NCBI RefSeq assembly: GCF_001424645.1 | Contig: NZ_LMQR01000001.1 | Coordinates: 551,301 to 615,300 of the forward strand | Direction of reading: 5' to 3' | DNA: 64,000 nt | Source of the DNA: Frigoribacterium sp. Leaf415 | Lineage (GTDB): Bacteria > Actinomycetota > Actinomycetes > Actinomycetales > Microbacteriaceae | Shown: positions 31,351 through 40,752 of the stretch, in pieces | How the letters are laid out: the number at the start of each line of letters is the position of its first letter | Position numbering within the stretch: the stretch's first letter is position 1 | Program-made: the position numbers and the translations under genes | The notes under the pieces: model-generated | The model's database searches: none | The model's input: the letters and a program-made list of their open reading frames with translations, nothing else | Told to the model about the DNA's origin: nothing

Positions 31351-32126
31351 CCGGTTCCGACTCCCTGGCTCTCAGCGACGCGCTCGGTCGCCTCGCGACG
31401 ACCCCGCGCCTCCTCGTGGCCCTCGACTTCGACGGCACACTGGCCCCCGAGGTCGACGCGCCCCTGCAGGCCCGGGCGCTGCCGGCGGCCCTGGACGCGA
31501 TCAGGCGCCTGTCGGCCCTCGACCAGACCACGGTGGCCCTGGTGTCCGGACGCGACCTCGCGTCGTTGGTCGAGGTCAGCCAGACCCCCGACGAGGTGCT
31601 GCTGGTCGGCTCGCACGGCATCGAGGTGCGGGTCGACGGCCACGAGACCTCGCTGACCGACGACGAGCAGGCTGCCCGCGCGCGCCTGTCCGACGCCGTC
31701 CACGGTGCGGCCGAGGGGCGTGAGGGCGTCTTCGTGGAAGAGAAGCCCGCAGGCCTCGCCCTGCACACACGGCTCGCGGACGTCGCGACGACCGAGGCCG
31801 TCCACACGGCGGCCCGCGAGGCCGTCGGCGCGCTCGGCGGCATGCACGAGCGAGTCGGCAAGAACGTCCTCGAGTTCGCCGTCCGGGCGACGGGCAAGAA
31901 CGACGGCATCGATCGACTCCGCGAGGCCGTCGAGGCCACGGGCGTCCTCTACGCGGGGGACGACGTGACGGACGAGGACGGTTTCCGGGCGCTCGGCGAG
32001 GGCGACCTGTCGATCAAGGTCGGTCCGGGCGAGACCGGGGCGATGCACCGCGTCGCCGATCCCGCCGCGATGGCCGACCTGCTCGTCGAACTGGCCGGTC
32101 TGCGCGAGCACCTGGGGCATGCCTGA
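31347..32126 (+). CDS. otsB: Trehalose-6-phosphate phosphatase
   Basis: This 259-residue HAD-superfamily phosphatase removes the phosphate made by OtsA. It has motif I DFDGTLAP (nucleophile and general acid Asp), VSGRDL, LLVGSHGIEV, GKNDGIDRL and the metal-binding YAGDDVTDEDGF. The GTG at 31347 overlaps otsA by four bases. A CGCGCCTCC word lies at 31405. Identity is firm from the HAD motifs plus position. Confidence 0.95.
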   Translation: MTGSDSLALSDALGRLATTPRLLVALDFDGTLAPEVDAPLQARALPAALDAIRRLSALDQTTVALVSGRDLASLVEVSQTPDEVLLVGSHGIEVRVDGHETSLTDDEQAARARLSDAVHGAAEGREGVFVEEKPAGLALHTRLADVATTEAVHTAAREAVGALGGMHERVGKNVLEFAVRATGKNDGIDRLREAVEATGVLYAGDDVTDEDGFRALGEGDLSIKVGPGETGAMHRVADPAAMADLLVELAGLREHLGHA

Positions 32127-32186
32127 CACCGCATGACTTGCACGGGTGTGATGCCCGGGTCTGAGCATTCCCAGCCGACTGCAAGG

Positions 32187-32192
32187 TAGTCT
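32187..32192 (+). promoter_or_regulatory. Candidate -10 of the mrp operon
   Basis: TAGTCT in the context GCAAGGTAGTCTGGACC lies about 75 bases before the mrpA GTG. It is the best TANNNT match in the 141-base gap after otsB. No -35 match is seen. Confidence 0.35.
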
Positions 32193-32267
32193 GGACCCCC
32201 CGCCGCGACTCCCCGCCGCCGCTCAGCCGAGCCGGTTCGACGAGGTCGCCAGCCGACGGAGGTCCCC

Positions 32268-35200
32268 GTGATCGTAGTCCTGACAACGTTCGCCGTGGCG
32301 GCCGTCGTCGTGGCCTGCGTCGGCGGGCGACTCGGCCGCTCGCTCTTCCTCTGGGCGTCCGTCGTGCCCTTCGCCGCCTTCGTCTTCACGTCGTTCCAGG
32401 GGCCCGCGGTGCTGTCGGGCGAGGTGCCCACCGAGGCCGTGCCGTGGATCCCGCAGCTCGCCATCTCGCTCACGCTGCGCATGGACGTGCTCGCCTGGGT
32501 GCTCGCGCTCGTCGTGACCGGCGTCGGCGGCCTCGTGCTCGTCTACTGCGCCCGGTACTTCGAGCGTGACGAGGCCGGGCGCGCCCGGTTCGCCGCCGTG
32601 CTCGTGGCCTTCGCCGGCGCCATGTACGGCCTCGTGACGAGCGACGACGTCTTCGTCCTGTTCGTCTTCTGGGAGGCCACGAGCGTCTTCTCGTACCTGC
32701 TGATCGGGCACTACACGGCGAAGCAGGCCAGCCGTGGTGCCGCGTTGCAGGCCCTCATCGTCACGACCGCCGGTGGGCTCGCGATGCTCGTCGGCCTCGT
32801 GATCCTCGCCGTCCAGGGCGGCACGAGCTCGTTGTCGCAGCTCGTCGAGCAGCCCCCCACCGGCGCGGTCGTCACGGTGGCCGTCGTGCTCGTGCTCGTC
32901 GGAGCCCTCTCGAAGTCGGCCCTCGTGCCGTTCCACTTCTGGCTTCCGGCCGCGATGGCCGCACCGACGCCGGTCAGCGCCTACCTGCACGCCGCCGCGA
33001 TGGTCAAGGCGGGCATCTACCTCGTGGCCCGGCTCGCCCCCGGCTACCACGACCAGCCCGGCTGGCAAGAGACCATCGTGACCGTCGGGGTCGTCACGAT
33101 GATCCTGGGCGGGTACCGCGCGCTCCGCCAGCACGACCTGAAGCTCGTCCTGGCCTACGGCACGGTGAGCCAACTGGGCTTCCTCACGATCGTGGTCGGT
33201 TTCGGCACGCGAGACGCGGCACTCGCCGGGCTCGCGCTCCTGGTCGCCCACGCCCTCTTCAAGTCGACGCTCTTCCTGGTGGTCGGCGTCATCGACCACC
33301 GGACCGGCACACGTGACCTCCGCAAGCTCTGCGGTCTGGGTCGACAGGCGCCCGTCCTCCTCGTGGTGACGATCCTCGCCCTCGCGTCCATGGCCGGCGT
33401 GCCGCCGACCTTCGGCTTCGTCGCGAAAGAGGCCGTGCTCACGGCGCTCTACGACGACGCCGTGACCGGGTCGGCCTGGGGCGTGATCGCCCTGGTCGGC
33501 GTCCTCGTGGGTTCGATCCTGACCACCGCGTACAGCCTGCGCTTCCTCTGGGGGGCGTTCGGCCGCAAGAAGGGCGTCGAGCCGGTCGACTTCGTCCGCG
33601 AGCACGTGGACTTCCTCGCGTCGCCGATCGTCCTCGCCGTCGCCGGCGTGGTGCTCGGCCTGCTCTCGTACCAGGTCGGCCCGGTGTTCGCGCGCTACGC
33701 CGACACGCTTCCCGCCGCACCGGGCGAGCACGAGCCCTACTACCTGGCCTTGTGGCACGGAGTCGAGCCCGCGCTCGGCTTCACCGCGATCTCGCTCGTC
33801 GTCGGCGGCCTCCTCTTCTGGCAGCGCGAGCGGGTGTCGCAGGTGCAGAAGGCCGTCTCGTTCCTGCCCCGCGCCTCCGACGGGTACGTGCGCATCATGG
33901 CGACCATCGACCGCACGGCGTCACGGACGACCGCGACGACGCAGCGCGGCTCGCTGCCGTTCTACCTCGCCACCATCCTCATCGTCTTCATCGCCTCGTC
34001 GGTGGTGACGCTGGCGCTCAACAGCGATTGGCCGACCACCGCCGTGCTCTGGGACTACCCGGCCCAGCTCGCCATCGGCGCGTTGATGATCATCGGCGCC
34101 ATCGCGTCGGCGCTGTCGAACAAGAGGTTCCAGGCCGTCGTCCTCGTCGGTGTGACCGGCTACGGCATGGCCGCGCTCTTCGCCCTGCACGGGGCTCCCG
34201 ACCTGGCCCTGACACAAGCCCTCATCGAGACCATCACCCTCATCGCGTTCGTCCTCGTGCTGCGTCGGCTGCCGGCCCGCCTGGGCGAGCGCAACGGGCG
34301 CACCCACCGGGCGGCCCGAGCCGTGATCGGCATCTCGGTCGGGTCCGTCATGGCCGCCATCGCCGTCGTCGCCCTCGGGGCGCGATCGATCCCCACCATC
34401 TCCGGCGCCTTCCCCGAGCTCGCCGTCGACGGTGGTCACGGCCGCAACGTCGTCAACGTGACGCTCGTGGACATCCGTGGGTGGGACACCATGGGCGAGA
34501 TCGCCGTCCTCATCGTCGCCGCCACGGGCGTGGCGAGCCTCGTCTTCCTGACCTCCCGCGCCGACGTCCTGCCCCGGCCCGAGCGGCGCACGCGAGCGCA
34601 GCGCTTCCTGGCACGGGTCCGACCCGTGCGCGAGCCGGCCCCGGTCGTGCCCGTCGGCGGGGCGACGGCGCAGATCGGCGACAGCACCGAGGGCGACCGG
34701 CGTGCCTGGCTGTTGGCCGGGCGCAAACTCGCTCCGCAGAACCGGTCGATCCTGCTCGAGGTCGTCGTCCGGCTGATCTTCCACGCCATCATCGTCGTCT
34801 CGATATACCTGCTCTTCGCCGGTCACAACCTGCCCGGTGGTGGCTTCGCCGGCGGTCTGGTCGCGGGCTTCGCCTTCGTGGCGCGCTACCTCGCCGGCGG
34901 GCGGTACGAGCTCGGCGCGGCCGCACCCCTCGACGCCGGCAAGCTCTTGGGCGCCGGTCTCCTGACGGTCGCCGCGACGGCAGTCGTCCCGCTCTTCTTC
35001 GGCGTCGACGCCCTCACGTCGACCTGGTTCGAGGCCGAGGTGCCGCTGCTGGGCCACGTCGAGTTCGTCACGTCGACGTTCTTCGACGTCGGCGTCTACC
35101 TGGTCGTCGTCGGGCTCGTCCTCGACGTGCTCCGCAGCCTCGGAGCCGAGGTCGACCGTCAAGAAGAAGAAGACGCGTTCGGCCACCCGAGCGAGGTGTC

Positions 35201-35270
35201 CGAGCCCGAAGAGGAGCCGCTCCCCGTGTCCGTCGCCGGTACGCCCCCGACCGAGCGGGGGCACGCATGA
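32268..35270 (+). CDS. mrpA: Mrp Na+/H+ antiporter subunit A (fused with B)
   Basis: This 1000-residue membrane protein is the large core of the cation/proton antiporter complex. The first 500 or so residues match the ND5/antiporter fold with ALSKSALVPFHFWLPAAMAA and a Lys/Glu relay. The rest holds the MrpA C-terminal helices and an MnhB domain (about 815-960, HNLPGGGFAGGLVAGFAFVA), so subunit B is fused to A as usual in actinobacteria. The GTG at 32268 has GGAGGT upstream. It overlaps mrpC by four bases. Confidence 0.95.
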   Translation: MIVVLTTFAVAAVVVACVGGRLGRSLFLWASVVPFAAFVFTSFQGPAVLSGEVPTEAVPWIPQLAISLTLRMDVLAWVLALVVTGVGGLVLVYCARYFERDEAGRARFAAVLVAFAGAMYGLVTSDDVFVLFVFWEATSVFSYLLIGHYTAKQASRGAALQALIVTTAGGLAMLVGLVILAVQGGTSSLSQLVEQPPTGAVVTVAVVLVLVGALSKSALVPFHFWLPAAMAAPTPVSAYLHAAAMVKAGIYLVARLAPGYHDQPGWQETIVTVGVVTMILGGYRALRQHDLKLVLAYGTVSQLGFLTIVVGFGTRDAALAGLALLVAHALFKSTLFLVVGVIDHRTGTRDLRKLCGLGRQAPVLLVVTILALASMAGVPPTFGFVAKEAVLTALYDDAVTGSAWGVIALVGVLVGSILTTAYSLRFLWGAFGRKKGVEPVDFVREHVDFLASPIVLAVAGVVLGLLSYQVGPVFARYADTLPAAPGEHEPYYLALWHGVEPALGFTAISLVVGGLLFWQRERVSQVQKAVSFLPRASDGYVRIMATIDRTASRTTATTQRGSLPFYLATILIVFIASSVVTLALNSDWPTTAVLWDYPAQLAIGALMIIGAIASALSNKRFQAVVLVGVTGYGMAALFALHGAPDLALTQALIETITLIAFVLVLRRLPARLGERNGRTHRAARAVIGISVGSVMAAIAVVALGARSIPTISGAFPELAVDGGHGRNVVNVTLVDIRGWDTMGEIAVLIVAATGVASLVFLTSRADVLPRPERRTRAQRFLARVRPVREPAPVVPVGGATAQIGDSTEGDRRAWLLAGRKLAPQNRSILLEVVVRLIFHAIIVVSIYLLFAGHNLPGGGFAGGLVAGFAFVARYLAGGRYELGAAAPLDAGKLLGAGLLTVAATAVVPLFFGVDALTSTWFEAEVPLLGHVEFVTSTFFDVGVYLVVVGLVLDVLRSLGAEVDRQEEEDAFGHPSEVSEPEEEPLPVSVAGTPPTERGHA

Positions 35271-35812
35271 GCGTCTCCCTCGTCCTGATCGTCGTCATGG
35301 CCGCGCTGTACGCCTGCGGCGTCTATCTCCTGCTCGAGCGCAGCATGACCCGGGTGCTGCTGGGCTTCCTACTCGTCGGCAACGCCACGAACATCCTCAT
35401 CCTGCTCATGTCCGGCCGACGCGGCGCGGCCCCCGTGGTCGACGGCCAGGCCGATCCGGCCGACTTCGCCGACCCGCTGCCGCAGGCTTTCGTGCTGACG
35501 GCCATCGTCATCACCTTCGGCATCTCGGCCTTCATGCTCGCGCTGATCTACCGGTCGTGGCGACTCGCCCAGGGCGACACCCTCGCGGACGACGCCGAGG
35601 ACCTCGAGATCGGACGTCGAGGCGTCCCGGCCGAAGAGGAGTCCGAGCAGGGCGACGGTGACGACGAGGCCGGTGGAGACAGCGAGTTCGGCAGCCGGGC
35701 CGAGGCGGCCGTCCCCGCCGACGACCGGCGGGCGAGCGACGACCGGCTGCCCCACGACGACCGGCCCCACGACGACCGGCCCCACCACGACGAGAAAGGG
35801 CACCGAGCATGA
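35267..35812 (+). CDS. mrpC: Mrp antiporter subunit C with acidic/His-rich tail
   Basis: This 181-residue subunit has the NuoK-like three-helix core in residues 1-110 (VLLGFLLVGNATNILILLMS and then ALIYRSWRL). The last 70 residues are acidic and end in a His/Asp-rich stretch (DDRPHDDRPHHDEKGHRA), longer than the typical 110-130-residue MrpC. The tail is cytoplasmic and might bind metal, an inference. It overlaps both neighbours by four bases. Confidence 0.93.
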   Translation: MSVSLVLIVVMAALYACGVYLLLERSMTRVLLGFLLVGNATNILILLMSGRRGAAPVVDGQADPADFADPLPQAFVLTAIVITFGISAFMLALIYRSWRLAQGDTLADDAEDLEIGRRGVPAEEESEQGDGDDEAGGDSEFGSRAEAAVPADDRRASDDRLPHDDRPHDDRPHHDEKGHRA

Positions 35813-37446
35813 CCACCAGCTACCTCGTGCCGCTCGTCGTCCTGATCCCGCTGCTCGGTGCCGCGGCGGCACTGATCGCCGGTCGGCGGCCCCGCCTGCA
35901 GGCCGTCGTCTCGATCGTCGCCCTGGCCCTCGTCGTCGTCATCAGCCTCGTGCTGCTCGTCGTCGTGGACACGCAAGGAGCGATCGCCGTGCAGGTGGGC
36001 GGTTGGCAGGCGCCGTTCGGAATCACGCTCGTCGTCGACCGTCTCGCCGCGCTCATGCTCAGCATCTCGTCGATCGTCCTGCTGGCGGTCTTCGTGTTCT
36101 CGGTCGGGCAGGGCCAGGCCGACGGTGACGGCGAGGCCCCGGTCTCGATCTACAACCCGACCTACCTCATCCTCGCCACGGGCGTGTTCAACGCCTTCAT
36201 CGCGGGTGACCTCTTCAACCTCTACGTGGGCTTCGAGATCCTCCTGGTGGCCAGCTACGTGCTGATCACCCTCGGTGGCACCGAGCAACGCATCCGGGCC
36301 GGCGTGGTCTACATCGTCGTCAGCCTGGTGTCGTCCGTGCTGTTCCTCGCGTCCATCGCGATGATCTACGGCGCGCTCGGCACGGTCAACATCGCCGACA
36401 TCGCCCAGAAGATGGACACCATCCCGCCCGACGTGCAGACGATCATCCACGTCATGCTGCTGACGGCGTTCGGCATCAAGGCCGCGATCTTCCCGCTGTC
36501 GTTCTGGCTGCCCGACTCGTACCCGACCGCTCCCGCCCCCGTGACCGCCGTGTTCGCCGGATTGCTGACCAAGGTCGGCGTGTACGCCATCATCCGCACC
36601 GAGACGGTGTTGTTCGTCGAGAGCAACGTCAACGTCTACCTGCTGATCATCGCGTTGCTGACGATGATCGTGGGCATCCTCGGAGCGGTGGCCCAGGCCG
36701 ACATCAAGCGCCTGCTCTCGTTCACCCTGGTCAGCCACATCGGCTACATGATCTTCGGCATCGCGCTCGGCACCGTCGAGGGTCTCGCGGCGACGATCTA
36801 CTACGTCGTGCACCACATCACGGTGCAGACCACGCTCTTCCTCGGGGCGGGGTTGATCGAACGACGAGGCGGCACGGCGTCGATCACCCGTCTGGGCGGT
36901 CTGCTCAAGGCGGCGCCGATCGTGGCCGTCCTCTTCTTCATCCCGGCGCTCAACCTGGGTGGCATCCCGCCGTTCTCGGGCTTCATCGGCAAGGTCGCGC
37001 TCTTCGAGGCCGGCGCCCTGCTCGACGATCCGCTCGTGTACGTCCTCATCGGAGCCGGGGCGCTCACGTCCCTGCTCACGCTCTACGCCCTGATGCGTGC
37101 CTGGAACCTCGCGTTCTGGCGTCCCAAGGCCGATGTCGACGACCACGAGTCGCCGTTCACCGAGCACCTCGAGGAGGCCCCGGGTCGGGTGGCCGTCCAA
37201 CAGCGTCGCACCAACCCCCGCACCATGGTGGGCGCGACCGCGGGCATGGTGCTCGTCTCGCTCGCCCTCACCTTCGCCGCCGGCCCGCTCTACGGCGTCG
37301 CCGAGCGCGCGGCCGGTCGGGTCTACGGGTCGAACGACTACGTGCAGACGGTCTTCCCCGACGGCCAGGGCGAGACGACATCCGACCCGTCGTCGCCCGA
37401 GCCCGAACCCGCCTCCGACTCCGCCGACGAGGGGAGCACGCCGTGA
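35809..37446 (+). CDS. mrpD: Mrp antiporter subunit D
   Basis: This 545-residue antiporter-like subunit is homologous to NuoM/N, with about fourteen helices. Conserved segments include GFEILLVASYVLI (the key Glu), GIKAAIFPLSFWLPDSYPTAP (Lys) and VAQADIKRLLSFTLVSHIGYM (Lys). It forms one of the two proton-pumping modules of the Mrp complex. The C-terminal 40 residues are acidic and Ser/Pro-rich. ATG at 35809, four-base overlaps on both sides. Confidence 0.95.
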   Translation: MTTSYLVPLVVLIPLLGAAAALIAGRRPRLQAVVSIVALALVVVISLVLLVVVDTQGAIAVQVGGWQAPFGITLVVDRLAALMLSISSIVLLAVFVFSVGQGQADGDGEAPVSIYNPTYLILATGVFNAFIAGDLFNLYVGFEILLVASYVLITLGGTEQRIRAGVVYIVVSLVSSVLFLASIAMIYGALGTVNIADIAQKMDTIPPDVQTIIHVMLLTAFGIKAAIFPLSFWLPDSYPTAPAPVTAVFAGLLTKVGVYAIIRTETVLFVESNVNVYLLIIALLTMIVGILGAVAQADIKRLLSFTLVSHIGYMIFGIALGTVEGLAATIYYVVHHITVQTTLFLGAGLIERRGGTASITRLGGLLKAAPIVAVLFFIPALNLGGIPPFSGFIGKVALFEAGALLDDPLVYVLIGAGALTSLLTLYALMRAWNLAFWRPKADVDDHESPFTEHLEEAPGRVAVQQRRTNPRTMVGATAGMVLVSLALTFAAGPLYGVAERAAGRVYGSNDYVQTVFPDGQGETTSDPSSPEPEPASDSADEGSTP

Positions 37447-38063
37447 CCGGTCGTCCCACCCGTGGCGAGGTCGGCCGCAGCCTCGCCCGTCAGCTGCCCC
37501 TGCTCGTCGGACTGGTCGTCCTCTGGATGGCCCTGTGGAACCAGTTCACCGTCCTGGCCTTCGTCACCGGCGTCGCGGTGGCGCTGCTCGTGACCCGGGT
37601 GTTCTTCCTGCCGCCGGTCGAACTGAGCGGCCGGTTCAACCTCTGGTACGCCGTGGTCTTCCTCGCGCACTTCGTGGTCGACCTGGTCCGCGCCTCCGTC
37701 ATCGTCGCCTGGCAGGCCGTGCGTCCTCGGGGGGTGACCTCGAACGCCATCGTCGCCGTCCAGCTGCACACGAGGTCGGACTTCATCATGACGCTGGTCG
37801 CCGAGGCCATCTCGCTCGTGCCCGGGTCGCTCGTGGTCGAGGCCGACCGCGAGCGGTCGATCCTCTACCTGCACGCCCTCGCCGTCGAGGACCTCGCCGG
37901 AGTCGAGGACGTCCGCGACGGCGTCCTGGTCGTCGAGGCCCGTCTCGTCCGGGTGCTCGGCAGCGACGACGACCGACGTCGCATCGCCGACGGCACCCCG
38001 GCCGCGGCCGAGGTCCACGAACCGGTCAGCCCGTCCTCGTCCCACGAAGGAGGTCCCTCGTGA
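37443..38063 (+). CDS. mrpE: Mrp antiporter subunit E
   Basis: This 206-residue subunit has two or three N-terminal helices and the MnhE-type cytoplasmic domain (NAIVAVQLHTRSDFIMTLVA, then ISLVPGSLVVEAD and LYLHAL). MrpE is needed for full complex activity. The C-terminal extension is acidic. The GTG at 37443 overlaps mrpD by four bases. A CGCGCCTCC word lies at 37689. Confidence 0.94.
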   Translation: MTGRPTRGEVGRSLARQLPLLVGLVVLWMALWNQFTVLAFVTGVAVALLVTRVFFLPPVELSGRFNLWYAVVFLAHFVVDLVRASVIVAWQAVRPRGVTSNAIVAVQLHTRSDFIMTLVAEAISLVPGSLVVEADRERSILYLHALAVEDLAGVEDVRDGVLVVEARLVRVLGSDDDRRRIADGTPAAAEVHEPVSPSSSHEGGPS

Positions 38064-38323
38064 CCGTCGTCGCCTACGTCGTCGGTGCGCTCTTCGCGTT
38101 CGCCGGACTCGCGTCGGTCATCCGCATCGTGCGGGGGCCGTCGATCCTCGACCGCATGATCGCGTCCGACATGCTCTTGACCACCCTGATCTGCGTCCTC
38201 GCCGCCGACATGGTGTTCAACGGCCACACCCGGACCATCCCGGTCATCCTCGGCCTCGCGCTGACGGCGGTCCTCGGTTCGATCACGGTGGCGCGCTACG
38301 TCTCGAAGCAGGACCCGTCGTGA
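38060..38323 (+). CDS. mrpF: Mrp antiporter subunit F
   Basis: This 87-residue protein has three helices, with the family motif RIVRGPSILDRMIASDM between the first two. The GTG at 38060 overlaps mrpE by four bases and its end overlaps mrpG. MrpF is a small structural subunit near the ion path. Confidence 0.94.
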   Translation: MTVVAYVVGALFAFAGLASVIRIVRGPSILDRMIASDMLLTTLICVLAADMVFNGHTRTIPVILGLALTAVLGSITVARYVSKQDPS

Positions 38324-38880
38324 TCCCCGAGATGGTCTACGACGTGGCCGCCTCGGTCATGCTGATCGCGGGGGCCCTGCTGTCCCTCGCGGCCGGCATC
38401 GGGCTCCTGCGGTTCCCCGACGCCCTGTCGCGCATGCACGCCGCGACCAAGCCGCAGATCTTCGGGCTCATCCTCGTGCTGGCGGCGATCGCGCTCGACC
38501 AGCACACCATCGGGACGATCGCGTCCCTGCTCGTCGTCCTCGTCTTCCAGATGCTCACCGCCCCCATCTCGGCGCACATGATCGGGCGAGCGGGGTACCG
38601 CAACGGCGACCTGTTGCGGGACCAGCTGGTCGTCGACGAACTCGACGACGCCGTGGCCCGGGCCGCCGGCGAGATCGCCGAGACCACCGAGGGTGACGTC
38701 GCCGATCTCGACGTGTCCGACCTGCCCGTCGGGTCGGCCGACGCCCTGGCCGTCGAGATGGACCGGGTGGGCGACTCCTCCGGGTTGGACGACAGCGAGG
38801 GCGACGACGAGGCCCGCGACCACGAGGGCCGGCGCACCCGGTCACGCGACGCCGCGGCGGGGGAGCCGGGCGAGCTCTGA
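38320..38880 (+). CDS. mrpG: Mrp antiporter subunit G with acidic tail
   Basis: This 186-residue subunit has the MnhG core in residues 1-95 (LLSLAAGIGLLRFPDALSRM, HAATKPQIFGL and a third helix ending AHMIGRAGY). About 90 acidic residues follow, rich in Asp and Glu. Ordinary MrpG proteins are about 110-130 residues, so the tail is an addition shared in style with mrpC, mrpD and mrpE here. It closes the operon; ilvD starts 53 bases later. Confidence 0.92.
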   Translation: MIPEMVYDVAASVMLIAGALLSLAAGIGLLRFPDALSRMHAATKPQIFGLILVLAAIALDQHTIGTIASLLVVLVFQMLTAPISAHMIGRAGYRNGDLLRDQLVVDELDDAVARAAGEIAETTEGDVADLDVSDLPVGSADALAVEMDRVGDSSGLDDSEGDDEARDHEGRRTRSRDAAAGEPGEL

Positions 38881-38922
38881 GGCCTCCGGCCACGGTGGAC
38901 GGCGCGCGCCCGGTCACGGCCT

Positions 38923-38928
38923 AAACTC
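38923..38928 (+). promoter_or_regulatory. Candidate -10 of a leaderless ilvD transcript
   Basis: TAAACT ends five bases before the ilvD ATG, so transcription would start at or beside the start codon. No Shine-Dalgarno sequence precedes ilvD, which fits leaderless translation. Confidence 0.5.
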
Positions 38929-38933
38929 GACCC

Positions 38934-40646
38934 ATGCCAGAGAAGCCCACCCCGGACGGGATCGACATCAAACCCCGCAGCCGCGTCGTCACCGACGGCG
39001 TCGAGGCCACCACGTCGCGAGGCATGCTCCGTGCCGTCGGCATGGGCGACGAGGACTGGAGCAAGCCCCAGATCGGCATCGCCAGCAGCTGGAACGAGAT
39101 CACCCCCTGCAACCTGTCGCTCGACCGACTGGCCCAGGGCGCCAAAGAGGGCGTCCACGCCGGCGGCGGCTACCCGCTCCAGTTCGGCACCGTCTCGGTG
39201 TCCGACGGCATCTCGATGGGCCACGAGGGCATGCACTTCTCGCTCGTCTCGCGCGAGGTGATCGCCGACAGCGTCGAGGTCGTCATGAACGCCGAGCGAC
39301 TCGACGGTTCGGTGCTGCTCGCCGGCTGCGACAAATCGCTGCCCGGCATGCTGATGGCCGCGGCCCGGCTCGACCTTGCCAGCGTCTTCCTCTACGCCGG
39401 CAGCGTCGCCCCCGGTTGGGTCAAGCTGAGCGACGGCACCGAGAAGAACGTCACCATCATCGACTCGTTCGAGGCTGTCGGCGCCCACAAGGCCGGCAAC
39501 ATGAGCGACGAAGACCTCAAGGCCATCGAGTGCGCCATCGTCCCGGGCGAAGGAGCCTGCGGCGGCATGTACACCGCCAACACCATGGCCAGCGTGGCCG
39601 AGGCCCTCGGCATGAGCCTCCCCGGTTCCGCGGCCCCGCCGTCGGCCGACCGTCGCCGCGACTACTTCGCCCACCGCTCGGGCGAGGCCGTCGTCGAGAT
39701 GCTCCGCCTGGGCATCACGACGCGCGACATCCTCACGAAGAAGGCGTTCGAGAACGCCATCGCCGTGGCGATGGCCTTCGGCGGCTCGACCAACGTCGTG
39801 TTGCACCTGCTCGCCATCGCGTACGAGGCCGAGGTCGACCTCACCATCGACGACTTCAACCGCATCGGCGACAAGGTGCCGCACATCGGCGACCTCAAGC
39901 CCTTCGGCAAGTACGTCATGAACGACGTCGACCGCATGGGCGGTGTCCCCGTCGTCATGAAGGCCCTGCTCGACGCGGGTCTGCTGCACGGCGACTGCCT
40001 GACCGTCACGGGCAAGACCGTGGCCGAGAACCTCGAGTCGATCAAGCCGAAGCCGCTCGACGGCGAGGTGTTGCGCACGCTCGACAACCCGATCCACGCG
40101 ACCGGCGGTCTCACCGTCCTCAGCGGCTCGATGGCACCCGAGGGCGCCGTCGTCAAGACGGCCGGCTTCGACGCCTCGGTGTTCGAGGGCCCGGCGAAGG
40201 TCTTCGAACGCGAGCGTGGCGCGATGGACGCCCTCACCGAGGGGCGCATCGAGGCCGGCGACGTGGTCGTGATCCGCTACGAGGGCCCGAAGGGCGGCCC
40301 GGGCATGCGCGAGATGCTCGCCATCACGGCGGCCATCAAGGGCGCTGGGCTCGGCAAAGATGTACTACTCTTGACGGACGGACGATTCTCAGGCGGCACA
40401 ACCGGCCTGTGCATCGGCCACATAGCACCCGAAGCGGTCGACTCCGGTCCGATCGCCTTCGTGCGCGATGGTGACTTGATTCGGGTCGACATCGCCGCTC
40501 GCTCGATCGACCTACTCGTCGACGCCGCAGAGCTGGACGCCCGCCGAGACGGCTGGGCACCGCTTCCCCCGCGCTACACCCGCGGTGTCCTCGCGAAGTA
40601 CGCACGCCAGGTCCGCTCCGCGGCCGAGGGCGCCGTCACCTACTGA
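38934..40646 (+). CDS. ilvD: Dihydroxy-acid dehydratase
   Basis: This 570-residue iron-sulfur enzyme makes the 2-keto acids that become valine and isoleucine (and leucine). The candidate cluster cysteines are C59 (EITPCNLS), C132 (CDKSLPGM) and C209 (GACGGMYT). The late motif [18 protein letters not shown] is intact. The codons from about 40345 to 40530 (GTA, CTA, TTG, TCA, ACA, ATA, GCA) are unlike the rest of the gene although the protein is normal, which suggests allelic replacement or another local effect. ATG at 38934, probably leaderless. Confidence 0.96.
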   Translation: MPEKPTPDGIDIKPRSRVVTDGVEATTSRGMLRAVGMGDEDWSKPQIGIASSWNEITPCNLSLDRLAQGAKEGVHAGGGYPLQFGTVSVSDGISMGHEGMHFSLVSREVIADSVEVVMNAERLDGSVLLAGCDKSLPGMLMAAARLDLASVFLYAGSVAPGWVKLSDGTEKNVTIIDSFEAVGAHKAGNMSDEDLKAIECAIVPGEGACGGMYTANTMASVAEALGMSLPGSAAPPSADRRRDYFAHRSGEAVVEMLRLGITTRDILTKKAFENAIAVAMAFGGSTNVVLHLLAIAYEAEVDLTIDDFNRIGDKVPHIGDLKPFGKYVMNDVDRMGGVPVVMKALLDAGLLHGDCLTVTGKTVAENLESIKPKPLDGEVLRTLDNPIHATGGLTVLSGSMAPEGAVVKTAGFDASVFEGPAKVFERERGAMDALTEGRIEAGDVVVIRYEGPKGGPGMREMLAITAAIKGAGLGKDVLLLTDGRFSGGTTGLCIGHIAPEAVDSGPIAFVRDGDLIRVDIAARSIDLLVDAAELDARRDGWAPLPPRYTRGVLAKYARQVRSAAEGAVTY

Positions 40647-40752
40647 CGCCTCCCGCCCCCGGGCCGAGCCGACGCGTCGCCGCACCCACGTGCACGGCCG
40701 CGTCCCGCACCGTCACCATCGATCACCGACCACGAACAGGGAACCGGCACTG

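Noticed and set aside
40647..40752. ilvB attenuator leader peptide
   Set aside because: There is no short frame rich in Val, Ile or Leu codons and no competing hairpins followed by a T-run.
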